From an uncultured Sterolibacterium sp. (GTDB lineage Bacteria; Pseudomonadota; Gammaproteobacteria; Burkholderiales; Rhodocyclaceae), in contig CAILCO010000005.1 of the NCBI GenBank assembly GCA_903832735.1, positions 1-33,940 on the forward strand: a DNA stretch of 33,940 nt. Direction: 5' to 3'. The notes under the pieces were generated by a model. That model was given only the letters and a program-made list of their open reading frames with translations. It had not been told where the DNA came from and searched no databases. The translations under genes were made by a program, and so were the position numbers. Within the stretch, counting starts at the first letter, position 1; every line of letters begins with the position of its first letter. Below, in pieces: positions 9,218-17,111 of the stretch.

Positions 9218-10306
9218 CTATGCGGGCATCTCCATCCGCACCGGGATGCGCCGCGCGCCGAAGGGTTTGTCGAAATGCCCGTAGCGGCCGGCGATGGCCG
9301 TGCCGCAGTGCTTGCAGCGGCCGTCCTGATCGAGTTCGTAGCGCAGGATCCGGTACCAGTCGCGCGCGATCACCGGCGTCTTGCAGCCCGGGCAGCAAGT
9401 GGTCTCGCCCTCGATGTCATGCACGTTGCCGGTATAGACGTAACGGAGGCCGGCATCCTGGGCGATGCGGCGGGCGCGGGAGAGCGTTGCCGGCGGCGTA
9501 GCCGGCGCATCGAGCAGCTTGTAGTCGGGATGGAAGGCGGAGAAGTGCAGCGGCACGTCCGGCCCCAGTTCGCTCATGAGCCACTTCGACAGCGCGGTGA
9601 CTTCCTGCTCGGAGTCGTTGTGACCGGGGATCAGCAGCGTCGTGATTTCCAGCCAGCAGTCGGTCTCGTGGTGCACGTAGGCGAGCGTATCGAGCACGTC
9701 CTTCAAGTGGCCGCCGCAGAGCTTGAAATAGAATTCCTCGGTGAAGGCCTTGAGGTCGATATTGGCAGCGTCCATCTTGGCGTAGAACTCGCGCCTGGCA
9801 TTTTCGCGCATGTAGCCGGCGGTGACCGCGACGGTTTTTATGCCGCGCTCGTGGCAGGCGTCGGCGGTATCCATCGCATATTCGGCGAAGATCACCGGGT
9901 CGTTGTAGGTGAACGCGACGCTCTTGCAAGCGTGCGCCAGCGCCGCGGCGGCGATGGCCGCAGGCGAAGCCGCATCCATCAGCGTGTCCATCTCGCGCGA
10001 CTTGGAGATGTCCCAGTTCTGGCAGAACTTGCAGGCGAGGTTGCAGCCGGCGGTGCCGAAAGAGAACACGCTGCTGCCGGGATAGAAGTTGTGCAGCGGC
10101 TTTTTTTCTATCGGGTCGATGCAGAATCCGGAGCTGCGCCCGTAGGTGGTGAGGACCATCTTGCCGCCGCTCATCTTGCGCACGAAGCAGGCGCCGCGCT
10201 GGCCTTCGTGCAACTTGCAGTCGCGCGGGCAGAGGTCGCACTGGATGCGCTGGTCTTCGACCTGATGCCACCAGCGCGCCGGGTGGTCGCTTTCGGGAAT
10301 GGTCAT
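9218..10306 (-). CDS. amrS: AmmeMemoRadiSam system radical SAM enzyme AmrS
   Basis: This is a 362-aa radical SAM protein. N-terminal cysteines C23, C26, C30 and C40 (CDLCPRDC...GAC) are followed by the radical SAM motif CNLACKFC (C88-x3-C92-x2-C95). Two C-terminal zinc-knuckle-like pairs are present (CCPGC and CKHC). This is the form found with AMMECR1- and MEMO-domain partners; the substrate of the system is not established. The chosen ATG has GGAGGA 4 nt upstream. The frame continues 42 codons further up, but that part lies in a dispersed repeat and shows no homology. Without the repeat the start would overlap the amrA stop. Confidence 0.93.
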   Translation of the reverse strand: MTIPESDHPARWWHQVEDQRIQCDLCPRDCKLHEGQRGACFVRKMSGGKMVLTTYGRSSGFCIDPIEKKPLHNFYPGSSVFSFGTAGCNLACKFCQNWDISKSREMDTLMDAASPAAIAAAALAHACKSVAFTYNDPVIFAEYAMDTADACHERGIKTVAVTAGYMRENARREFYAKMDAANIDLKAFTEEFYFKLCGGHLKDVLDTLAYVHHETDCWLEITTLLIPGHNDSEQEVTALSKWLMSELGPDVPLHFSAFHPDYKLLDAPATPPATLSRARRIAQDAGLRYVYTGNVHDIEGETTCCPGCKTPVIARDWYRILRYELDQDGRCKHCGTAIAGRYGHFDKPFGARRIPVRMEMPA

Positions 10307-10418
10307 GATTCCTCCGTAGGGCCGTCCCAAGGAGGAACAGCCATTGTGCTGCGAGTACATCGAGCGACAGTCACCCCCTGCCGCGGGCAGGGGGCTGGGG
10401 GGAAGGTCGTCATCATTC
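10302..10418. repeat. Operon-junction repeat, copy C (internally deleted), amrA/amrS
   Basis: About 97 bp between GTCATGATTC (10302-10311) and GTCATCATTC (10409-10418), a 9/10 direct repeat. It shares with copy B the left box (TCCGtAGGGCCGtCCCaAGGAG), the middle GTCACCCCCT and the right edge GGGGGGAAGG. The ~60-bp central part with the GGCGAGCA palindrome is missing. A GC-rich hairpin with a 9-bp stem and 3-nt loop (10374-10394) takes its place. It lies opposite to the direction of transcription of its host operon. Confidence 0.75.
10309..10315 (-). promoter_or_regulatory. Shine-Dalgarno of amrS at the edge of the inserted repeat
   Basis: Reading on the minus strand, CGGAGGAATC directly precedes the amrS ATG. 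Part of this GGAGGA lies inside the repeat copy that separates amrA from amrS, so the element appears to provide the initiation signal lost when it split the coupled pair. Confidence 0.55.
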
Positions 10419-10955
10419 TTTCCATTTTTCAACCTGGTAGCGCGACAGCTTCAGGTCTTCGGACCAGAAGCCGCGCGGCAGCCCGGCCTTGATCTTGAGT
10501 TGGCCGAGGAACTGTCCCGGGTCGGGCAGTTCATCCCAGACCTGGGGCAGGAAGGTGCTGCGATGCCTGCCGTGTTCGAGCACGATGCCGTCGATGCCCG
10601 GTCGCAACTGAGCGAGGGCGTCCGCCTCGTCGCTGAAGGAGAGCGGCTGGGGCGGGGTGAGCAGAGATACCTCGATCCGCACCTGGGCGAATTCCTCGCC
10701 GCTAAGCGGCGCAAAACGCGGATCGCGGAAGGCGGCGGCGCAGGCGTTGGCGCGGACATCCTCGCGCAGGGAACGCCAGGCGGCCAGCGAGCCGATGCAG
10801 CCGCGCAATTGCCCGCCCAGGGTGAGCGTGACGAAGCAGGCGCCGGGTCGCTCAAGTTCCGCAGCTTCGGTTACCGACGCCTCGGCCGCGCCGAGTTGTC
10901 CGGCGATGGCGTTGCGCGCCAGGTCGAGCAAGCTCCTGCCGAGTTCATCGCGCAT
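10413..10955 (-). CDS. amrA: AmmeMemoRadiSam system protein A (AMMECR1 domain)
   Basis: This is a 180-aa AMMECR1-domain protein with the hallmark LRGCIGSL, the block REDVRANACAAAFRDPRF and the C-terminal STFLPQVWDEL. The ATG at 10955 overlaps the end of amrB by 11 nt, implying translational coupling. The open frame runs 45 codons further upstream inside amrB, but without homology. The molecular role is unknown; strict co-occurrence with MEMO and radical SAM proteins suggests a shared redox or modification function. The stop TGA is at 10413-10415, at the edge of repeat copy C. Confidence 0.92.
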   Translation of the reverse strand: MRDELGRSLLDLARNAIAGQLGAAEASVTEAAELERPGACFVTLTLGGQLRGCIGSLAAWRSLREDVRANACAAAFRDPRFAPLSGEEFAQVRIEVSLLTPPQPLSFSDEADALAQLRPGIDGIVLEHGRHRSTFLPQVWDELPDPGQFLGQLKIKAGLPRGFWSEDLKLSRYQVEKWKE

Positions 10956-11766
10956 GGTCGGGATTCTCGTTGAAGGCGAAGGCGCCATAGCCGACCACGC
11001 GCGCCATGTCCCCGGCAGCATCGCCGGAATTGCGCAGGGCGATGAGCCGCGGCACCAGGGCGCGCTTCCGCGCGCAACTGAGCAGGCCATTGACCGGTGT
11101 CGCGCCGCAGGCCTGGCGAAAGTCGGCCAGCGGCGAGAGCGTCAGGATGGTTCTGGCAGTGGCGCTATCGAGACGCTGCGCATCGCTGTAAGCGTGGTAG
11201 TGGGAGAGATCGGAACTGATGACGATCAAGGTTTCCGGCCCTCCCCAGACGCGGTCGAGAAGTTCGGCGACATCCTGCGCCGTCGCCTCGCCGACGATTA
11301 TCGGCAGCAGGGTGAACTCGTCCAGCATGGTCTGCAGGAAGGGCAGTTGCACTTCCAGCGAATGTTCCTGCTGGTGGGCCAGATCGCTTTGCGTCACCTG
11401 GGGCAGGGCCAGCGCCGCTGCGCTCAACTCCGCGTCCAGGAATACCGTGCCCAGCGGCGTGGCAAAGGCGGTCGCCTGCGGCAGCGCCAGGCCGGAGAGG
11501 GCGACGCGGTGGGCCGGTCCGAGCAGGACCACGCGGCGGATGCACTTGCGGGCCGGCGCCAGCGCGGCATAGGCACTGGCGGCAACCGAGCCGGAATAGA
11601 TATAGCCGGCGTGGGGCACGATCAAGGCCTTGGGAACGGCGCTGTTCGCCGCGACTGGCGGGGTGGCCGCGAGCAGCGCTTCGATTTCCCGGGTGAGCGC
11701 GAGTGCCGACGCCGGATAGAACATCCCGGCGACGGCTGTCGGTCGAATACTGACTTCACTTCTCAT
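10945..11766 (-). CDS. amrB: AmmeMemoRadiSam system protein B (MEMO family)
   Basis: This is a 273-aa MEMO-domain protein with a LigB-like dioxygenase fold. Conserved blocks are RPTAVAGMFYP at the N-terminus, VPHAGYIYSG, LGPAHRV, EHSLEVQLPFLQ and SSDLSHY; their histidines and acidic residues form the putative metal site. The ATG at 11766 has GGGGGAG upstream; a 16-codon extension is open but unsupported. It is first in the order amrB-amrA-amrS-PAP2 and is divergent from ispD across a 142-bp shared promoter region. Confidence 0.93.
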   Translation of the reverse strand: MRSEVSIRPTAVAGMFYPASALALTREIEALLAATPPVAANSAVPKALIVPHAGYIYSGSVAASAYAALAPARKCIRRVVLLGPAHRVALSGLALPQATAFATPLGTVFLDAELSAAALALPQVTQSDLAHQQEHSLEVQLPFLQTMLDEFTLLPIIVGEATAQDVAELLDRVWGGPETLIVISSDLSHYHAYSDAQRLDSATARTILTLSPLADFRQACGATPVNGLLSCARKRALVPRLIALRNSGDAAGDMARVVGYGAFAFNENPDHAR

Positions 11767-11896
11767 TGGGCTCCCCCGGCAAGCAACGCGAAAGATGATG
11801 CAAGCATAGCGCAAATGCCGGCATGAGTAACTTCGAAGTATCCGCGAGGTGTTTGCCGACGCGACGCCCGGTTCCGCCTAAGCGGCGCGTATTCCT

Positions 11897-11902
11897 TATA
11901 AT
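11897..11902 (+). promoter_or_regulatory. ispD: Possible -10 box TATAAT for ispD (near-leaderless start)
   Basis: A perfect TATAAT ends 6 bp before the ispD ATG, and no Shine-Dalgarno is visible between them. If it is used, the transcript would start at or next to the ATG, giving a leaderless or nearly leaderless mRNA. A well-spaced -35 is not evident, so this is tentative. Confidence 0.4.
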
Positions 11903-11908
11903 CGCGCC

Positions 11909-12820
11909 ATGACGGCTCCTTCCTACTTCGCCCTGGTTCCCGCCGCCGGCAGCGGCTCACGCATGGGCCATGACGCGGCCGGCGGAATTCCGAAACAGTA
12001 TCTGACCCTGCTTGGCCGGCCCCTGATCGATCATGCGCTCGCGGCGCTGTGCGCCGTGCCGCGCATCATCCGCGTCTTCGTGGTGCTCTCGCCCGACGAC
12101 ACGGAGTGGAGCCGCCACGACCGTTCGCCGTTCGGCTCCAAGCTTGCACCGCTATTCTGCGGCGGGGCGACGCGCGCCGAAAGCGTAAGGAACGGCCTGC
12201 GCGCCACGGCTGGCCAGGTCGGCGTCAACGACTGGGTGCTGGTTCATGATGCGGCCAGGCCGTGCCTGGCCAGCTGGCATGTCGAGGCGCTGATCGACGC
12301 GGTCGGCGACGACGAAGCCGGCGGCATTTTGGCGGTGCCAGTCGCCGACACGCTGAAGCGTGCAGACCGGGAAGGCCGGATCGGTGCCACGGTGCCGCGC
12401 GAGGATTTGTGGCAGGCGCAGACGCCGCAGATGTTCCGCCATGGCGCTTTGCGTCGCGCCCTGGAGAGTCACACCGGGGTCAGCGACGAGGCCGGCGCGA
12501 TGGAAGCGCAGGGCTTCAGACCCCGGCTGGTGGCGTCCGACCCGACCAATCTCAAGGTCACCTATCCGCTCGACCTGCAACTCGCCTCGTGGATCCTGGA
12601 ACATCGCGACGATTTGGACCTACCCATTGGCCCCGGAGCCTCCGCTTTGCTGCGTCGCTCGACTGGCGGCGAGCAGTGCTCGCCGAATTCCCTGTCTCGC
12701 CCCAAAGACGGGGGTGACGAAGGCTCGCTCCGCTCGCAGTTTGCTGACTGCGCTGCCTTGGGGCGGCCCGGCGGCAGCGCTTTGGACCTACCCCCCGGCC
12801 GTGGCGGCAGCGCGTCATGA
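11909..12820 (+). CDS. ispD: 2-C-methyl-D-erythritol 4-phosphate cytidylyltransferase with repeat-derived C-terminal tail
   Basis: It makes CDP-methylerythritol from MEP and CTP in the non-mevalonate isoprenoid pathway. [10 protein letters not shown] (11-20), K29 in PKQY, HDAARP (113-118) and NLKVTYPLD (214-222) are all present. Family members usually end near residue 230-245; this one has 303 residues. Codons ~240-295 come from a dispersed repeat (copy A) bounded by a 13-bp direct repeat. Removing 168 bp (56 codons) restores a 247-aa protein ending [12 protein letters not shown]. The tail is low in hydrophobic order and rich in Gly, Ser and Arg, and probably does not belong to the catalytic fold. 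The stop overlaps the ispF start as ATGA. Confidence 0.95.
   Translation: MTAPSYFALVPAAGSGSRMGHDAAGGIPKQYLTLLGRPLIDHALAALCAVPRIIRVFVVLSPDDTEWSRHDRSPFGSKLAPLFCGGATRAESVRNGLRATAGQVGVNDWVLVHDAARPCLASWHVEALIDAVGDDEAGGILAVPVADTLKRADREGRIGATVPREDLWQAQTPQMFRHGALRRALESHTGVSDEAGAMEAQGFRPRLVASDPTNLKVTYPLDLQLASWILEHRDDLDLPIGPGASALLRRSTGGEQCSPNSLSRPKDGGDEGSLRSQFADCAALGRPGGSALDLPPGRGGSAS
12613..12793. repeat. Operon-junction repeat, copy A, inside the 3' end of ispD
   Basis: Perfect 13-bp direct repeats TTTGGACCTACCC (12613-12625 and 12781-12793) bracket 155 bp. On the reverse strand this insert matches copy B: 12631-12719 aligns with 22799-22886 at about 80 of 89 positions, and the box CTTGGGGCGGCCC corresponds to the left edge of B and C. 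A palindrome with 9-bp arms (12667-12675 and 12677-12685) is conserved. The net addition of 168 bp is divisible by three and brings no in-frame stop, so ispD stays open through it. Confidence 0.85.
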
Positions 12821-13308
12821 ATATCCGCGTCGGTCAGGGCTTCGATGTCCATGCGCTGGTGCCGGGGCGGCGGCTGGTCATCGGTGGCGTCGCTATTCCC
12901 TTCCACAGCGGACTGCTCGGCCATTCGGATGCCGACGTGCTGCTCCATGCGCTCACCGATGCCCTGCTCGGCGCGGCGGCCCTGGGCGACATCGGCCGGC
13001 ATTTTCCCGACAGCGACCCGCGCTGGGCCGGCGCCGACAGCAGGGCGCTGCTGCGCGAGGCGCAACGTCTGGTGGCCGCCGCCGGCTGGCGCGTGGGCAA
13101 CGTCGATGCCACGGTGGTGGCGCGCCTGCCGAAGATCGCGCCTCATGTGCCGGCGATGTGCGCCAACATCGCCGCCGATCTGGGCATCGCCATTGACTGC
13201 GTCAACATCAAGGGCAAGACCACCGAGTCCCTGGGCTTCGCCGGGCGCGGCGAGGGCATCGCGGCCCAGGCGGTGGCCTTGCTGGTGCGGACCAGTGCCG
13301 GCGAATGA
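12817..13308 (+). CDS. ispF: 2-C-methyl-D-erythritol 2,4-cyclodiphosphate synthase
   Basis: This is a 163-aa trimeric enzyme that cyclises CDP-methylerythritol 2-phosphate, releasing [12 protein letters not shown] gives zinc ligands D10 and H12, with H44 in the conserved block [26 protein letters not shown] and the C-terminal [10 protein letters not shown] are also standard. Length is normal. It starts inside the ispD stop (ATGA), so translation is coupled to ispD despite the repeat inserted 24 bp upstream, and it overlaps thpR by 14 nt. Confidence 0.97.
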   Translation: MNIRVGQGFDVHALVPGRRLVIGGVAIPFHSGLLGHSDADVLLHALTDALLGAAALGDIGRHFPDSDPRWAGADSRALLREAQRLVAAAGWRVGNVDATVVARLPKIAPHVPAMCANIAADLGIAIDCVNIKGKTTESLGFAGRGEGIAAQAVALLVRTSAGE

Positions 13309-13852
13309 GCGTCGCCGCGTGTTTTTCGCGCTCTGGCCGGATCGCGCCACCGCCGCGCGATTGGCCGAACTTGCCCTGAAGGCGCAGGCATTTTGCGGCG
13401 GGCGCGTGATGCGCCGGGAAACCCTGCATCTGACCCTGGCCTTCATCGGCGAGGTCGCGCCCGAGCGTATGGCTAGCCTGCGCCAGGCCGCTTCCCGGGT
13501 CGGCGCGCAGGCCTTCGCGCTGAGCCTGGACCGGCTCGATTGCTGGCGGCGCAACGGCATCGTCTGGGCCGGCTGCCGCGAGCCGGCGCAGCCGCTGATC
13601 GCCCTCGCCGGACAACTCGAAGCGCAATTGTCCGCAGCCGGCTTCGCGCTCGAGGCGCGCAGTTTCATGGCGCATCTGACGCTGCTGCGCGATGCGCAAT
13701 GCCTGCCCTTGCCGGCTTGCGAGGCCGTCGCCTGGCCGGTCGATGAATTCGTCCTGGTCGAATCGCCGCGCTCATCGTCGGGTGCCGGCTATACGGTCGT
13801 CGATCGATGGCCTCTTCTGGGCTCTGGGATAGCGCCGGCGGCAGCGCTCTAG
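13295..13852 (+). CDS. thpR: RNA 2',3'-cyclic phosphodiesterase (2H phosphoesterase, LigT family)
   Basis: This is a 185-aa 2H-phosphoesterase with both HxTx motifs: HLTLAF after the MRRETL block, and HLTLLR in the second half. The N-terminal [10 protein letters not shown] is typical. There is no ATG in frame. GTG at 13295 overlaps ispF by 14 nt; a second GTG at 13319 would give a shorter protein beginning directly at FFALW. The family hydrolyses 2',3'-cyclic phosphates and can join tRNA halves in vitro. The last ~12 residues ([12 protein letters not shown]) look like an unstructured tail. Confidence 0.9.
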   Translation: MPANERRRVFFALWPDRATAARLAELALKAQAFCGGRVMRRETLHLTLAFIGEVAPERMASLRQAASRVGAQAFALSLDRLDCWRRNGIVWAGCREPAQPLIALAGQLEAQLSAAGFALEARSFMAHLTLLRDAQCLPLPACEAVAWPVDEFVLVESPRSSSGAGYTVVDRWPLLGSGIAPAAAL

Positions 13853-13877
13853 AACGCATTTAATTCAAGGAGCAATA

Positions 13878-15041
13878 ATGACGACACAGCGGACGACACA
13901 ACGACTCGGCATCATCATGAACGGCGTCACCGGGCGGATGGGCATGAACCAGCACCTGGTCCGTTCGATCATGGCGATCCGCGCCCAGGGCGGCGTCCTG
14001 CTGGCCAACGGCGAGCGGGTGATGCCGGACCCGATCCTGATCGGGCGCAATGAGCAGAAGCTCGCGGCCCTGGCCCGGAAGCACGGCATCGAGCGCTGGA
14101 GCACCGACTTGGACCGGGCGCTGGCGAACGCTGACGATGCCGTGTTCTTCGACGCCGCCACGACGCAACTGCGTCCGACCCTGCTGGCCCGCGCGATCGC
14201 CGCGGGCAAGCACATCTATTGCGAGAAGCCGGTCGCGACCAATCTCAAGGAAGCCCTGGGCATCTACGAGTTGGCCAAGCGCGCCGGGATCAAGCACGGC
14301 GTGGTTCAGGACAAGCTGTTCCTGCCGGGCCTGCAAAAACTCAAGCTGCTCAACGATGCCGGATTCTTCGGGCGGATGCTTTCCGTGCGCGGCGAGTTCG
14401 GCTACTGGGTGTTCGAGGGCGACCTGCAGCCGGCCCAGCGCCCGTCCTGGAATTACCGGGCCGAGGACGGCGGCGGCATCATCCTCGACATGCTCTGCCA
14501 CTGGCGTTATGTCCTGGACAACCTGTTCGGCAACGTGCAGTCGGTCTCCTGCCTGGGCGCCACCCATATTCCCGAGCGCTTTGACGAGAGCGGCCGGAAA
14601 TACCAAGCCAGCGCCGACGATGCGGCCTATGCGACCTTCCAGCTGGAAGGCGGCGTCATCGCGCAAATCAACAGTTCGTGGACCACCCGCGTCCGCCGCG
14701 ACGACCTGGTGACCTTCCATGTCGATGGCACCCACGGCTCGGCGGTGGCGGGCCTCAACGATTGCCTGACCCAGGCGCGGGTCAATACGCCGAAGCCGGT
14801 CTGGAGTCCCGACACCAAACAGACTATCAATTTCTTCGAAGGCTGGACGCCGGTGCCGGACACCCAGGTGCATGACAACGGCTTCAAGCTGCAATGGGAA
14901 ATGTTCATCCGCCATGTGGTCGAGGACGCGCCGTTCAAATGGAATCTGTACGAGGGCGCGAAGGGCGTGCAACTGGTCGAGTGCGCGCTGCAGTCGTGGC
15001 AGGAACGGCGCTGGATAGACGTGCCCAAGCTCGCAGCCTGA
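13878..15041 (+). CDS. Gfo/Idh/MocA-family oxidoreductase
   Basis: This is a 387-aa NAD(P)-dependent dehydrogenase. The N-terminal Rossmann domain has GVTGRMG (16-22), a form also seen in dihydrodipicolinate reductases. The family EKP motif is at E116-K117-P118 (CEKPVA), followed by the C-terminal alpha/beta domain with WNYRAEDGGGIILDMLCHW, which holds the likely catalytic Asp/His. Such enzymes oxidise hydroxyl groups of sugars or cyclitols. AAGGAG stands 6-7 nt before the ATG. It leads a tight three-gene operon; 14 nt separate it from the DUF993 gene. The substrate is not known, but the neighbours point to catabolism of a polyhydroxylated compound. Confidence 0.9.
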   Translation: MTTQRTTQRLGIIMNGVTGRMGMNQHLVRSIMAIRAQGGVLLANGERVMPDPILIGRNEQKLAALARKHGIERWSTDLDRALANADDAVFFDAATTQLRPTLLARAIAAGKHIYCEKPVATNLKEALGIYELAKRAGIKHGVVQDKLFLPGLQKLKLLNDAGFFGRMLSVRGEFGYWVFEGDLQPAQRPSWNYRAEDGGGIILDMLCHWRYVLDNLFGNVQSVSCLGATHIPERFDESGRKYQASADDAAYATFQLEGGVIAQINSSWTTRVRRDDLVTFHVDGTHGSAVAGLNDCLTQARVNTPKPVWSPDTKQTINFFEGWTPVPDTQVHDNGFKLQWEMFIRHVVEDAPFKWNLYEGAKGVQLVECALQSWQERRWIDVPKLAA

Positions 15042-15055
15042 TTTCGGAGAGAGTA

Positions 15056-16240
15056 ATGAACGAAATCGATATCGCTAGCGCCAGAATCCGCCTGCCGGTA
15101 GCCGGCGGCAAGTTTGCCGAATACCGATTGAGCCAGCCGCGACACTTTCCCACGCGCTCCGTGCTGCCCTTCAACCGCATCGCCTATGCCGCGGCGCATG
15201 TCGTGTCCGACCCGCTGGCGGCCATGAATCCGTGGCAGGACTGTGCCATCGACTGGGCCGCCACCATCGATTACCGTTGCCGGCTGTGGCAGCTCGGCCT
15301 GGGCGTGGCCGAGGCGATGGATACCGCGCAGCGCGGCATGGGCATGGACTGGCCGACTTCGCTGGAATTGATCCGCCGCTCGATCGATGCCGCGCAGGAT
15401 TTTCCCGGTGCGCTGCTCGCCAGCGGCGCCGGCACCGACCAGCTGCCGCCGGCCGACGCCCGCTCGCTCGATGACGTGATTCGGGCCTACGAGGAACAGC
15501 TAGCCGCGATCGAAAAACTCGGCGGCCGCATCGTCCTGATGGCGAGCCGTGCGCTGGCCCGCATCGCGACCTCGCCGGACGATTACCACCGGGTCTATGA
15601 GCGCATCCTGTCGCAGGTCAGCCAGCCGGTGATCATCCACTGGCTGGGCGAGATGTTCGATCCGGCGCTGGCCGGATACTGGGGCTTTGCCGATCATGGC
15701 CAGGCGATGAACGTGTGCCTGGATATCTGCAACCGACATGCCGCGAAGGTGGACGGCGTCAAGGTGTCCCTGCTCGACAAGGACAAGGAGATCGCCATGC
15801 GCCGCCGCCTGGCGAGCGGCGTCAGGATGTACACCGGCGACGACTTCAACTATGCGCAACTGATCGCTGGCGACGAGGCCGGCTACAGCGATGCGCTGCT
15901 CGGCATCTTCGACGCCATCGCGCCCGCGGCGGCGGCGGCGCTGACGGCGCTGGCGGCCGGCGAGCGCGGGGCCTTCGACGAGATCCTGGCGCCGACCGTG
16001 GCACTGTCGCGGCATATCTTTACCGCGCCGACGCGCTTCTACAAGACCGGCGTGGTGTTCATGGCCTACCTGAACGGCAGGCAAAGCCATTTCACCATGG
16101 TCGGAGCGGAGCAGGGCGCGCGCTCGCTGTTGCACCTGTCCGAGCTGTTCCGCCTGGCCGATCAGGCCGGGCTGCTCTGCGATCCCGATCTGGCCTGCAG
16201 CCGGATGCGCGCGGTGCTTGCTGTGCATGGGGTGATCTGA
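15056..16240 (+). CDS. DUF993 family protein, dihydrodipicolinate-synthase-like TIM barrel
   Basis: This is a 394-aa protein resembling DUF993. The ATG at 15056 follows GGAGAGAG; an upstream extension in the same frame is a shadow of the preceding gene. The block KVDGVKVSLLDKD carries Lys236, which by position matches the Schiff-base lysine of DapA/NanA-type aldolases. The tyrosine usual in those enzymes is not evident. This suggests a class I aldolase or a related lyase/dehydratase acting on a sugar-like intermediate; that is inference. It ends TGATG, overlapping the next start. Confidence 0.82.
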   Translation: MNEIDIASARIRLPVAGGKFAEYRLSQPRHFPTRSVLPFNRIAYAAAHVVSDPLAAMNPWQDCAIDWAATIDYRCRLWQLGLGVAEAMDTAQRGMGMDWPTSLELIRRSIDAAQDFPGALLASGAGTDQLPPADARSLDDVIRAYEEQLAAIEKLGGRIVLMASRALARIATSPDDYHRVYERILSQVSQPVIIHWLGEMFDPALAGYWGFADHGQAMNVCLDICNRHAAKVDGVKVSLLDKDKEIAMRRRLASGVRMYTGDDFNYAQLIAGDEAGYSDALLGIFDAIAPAAAAALTALAAGERGAFDEILAPTVALSRHIFTAPTRFYKTGVVFMAYLNGRQSHFTMVGAEQGARSLLHLSELFRLADQAGLLCDPDLACSRMRAVLAVHGVI

Positions 16241-17103
16241 TGCGCGACTTTTCCGCTGGACACGAACTGCTTTCTATCAACACCGCCACTGTCAGGAAGC
16301 AGTGGCCGCTGGATACCATCATCGAGGAATGCGCGCGGCGCGAGATCCGCGCGATCAGTCCTTGGCGCGACCAGGTGGCCAAGGTCGGCATCGAGCGTAT
16401 CGCGCGCCAGTTGCGTGAAACCGGGATCGTCCTGTCGGGCTACTGCCGCGGCGGATTCTTTCCGGCGGCCGATGCCGCGGGACTCAGCGCGGCGCTGGAC
16501 GACAACCGCCGCGCCATCGACGAGGCGGCGCTGCTCGGCGCGCCGTGCCTGGTGCTGGTGGTCGGTTCCCTGCCCGGCGCCTTGACCGGCGTACCTGCTT
16601 ATCGCGATATTTCCCGGGCGCGCACTGAAGTCCGCGACGGCATCGCCGCCAGTCTCGAATATGCCCGGCAGATCGGCATGCCCCTGGCGATCGAACCGCT
16701 GCATCCGATGCAGGCCGCGGACCGGGCCTGCGTCAATACGCTGGAGCAGGCGCTCGACCTGTGCGACGAACTCGATGCCGAAAGGAGCGGCGCGCTGGGC
16801 GTCGCCGTCGATCTCTACCATGTCTGGTGGGACCCGAAGCTGGCCGCGCAGATTGTCCGCGCCGGGGCGCAGCGTTTGCTCGCCTACCATGTCAGCGACT
16901 GGCTGCTGCCGACCCGCGACCTCCTGAACGATCGCGGCATGATGGGCGACGGCGTGATCGAGCTGAAGAAATGCCGCGGCTGGGTCGAGGCGGCGGGTTT
17001 TGCCGGCTACTCGGAAGTCGAGATATTTTCCGAGACCTGGTGGGGCAAGCCCGGCGCGGAAGTCCTCGACACCTGCATCGCGAGGCACCGCAGCGTCGTC
17101 TGA
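16240..17103 (+). CDS. Sugar phosphate isomerase/epimerase family TIM barrel (AP endonuclease 2 fold)
   Basis: This is a 287-aa xylose-isomerase-like barrel with a probable metal site: E152 (IEPLHPM), D191 and H194 (VDLYHVWWD), H217 (YHVSDW) and E261 (SEVEIF). The family includes epimerases, isomerases, 3-keto-glycoside-cleaving enzymes and 3-dehydroshikimate dehydratases. The start overlaps the DUF993 stop (TGATG), which argues for one pathway. It ends 8 bp before the convergent dioxygenase gene. The exact reaction cannot be assigned from sequence. Confidence 0.88.
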   Translation: MRDFSAGHELLSINTATVRKQWPLDTIIEECARREIRAISPWRDQVAKVGIERIARQLRETGIVLSGYCRGGFFPAADAAGLSAALDDNRRAIDEAALLGAPCLVLVVGSLPGALTGVPAYRDISRARTEVRDGIAASLEYARQIGMPLAIEPLHPMQAADRACVNTLEQALDLCDELDAERSGALGVAVDLYHVWWDPKLAAQIVRAGAQRLLAYHVSDWLLPTRDLLNDRGMMGDGVIELKKCRGWVEAAGFAGYSEVEIFSETWWGKPGAEVLDTCIARHRSVV

Positions 17104-17111
17104 ATATTTCT

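Noticed and set aside
10307-10432. N-terminal extension of AmrS by 42 codons
   Set aside because: The extra codons fall in the dispersed repeat and in amrA; the ATG at 10306 has a strong ribosome-binding site and starts the conserved N-terminus.
13829-13852. CCGGCGGCAGCGCT shared between the 3' end of thpR and the edge of repeat copy A
   Set aside because: The match is 14 bp of low-complexity GC sequence, and a similar GGCGGCAGCGC occurs at the ispD end outside the repeat; chance is likely.
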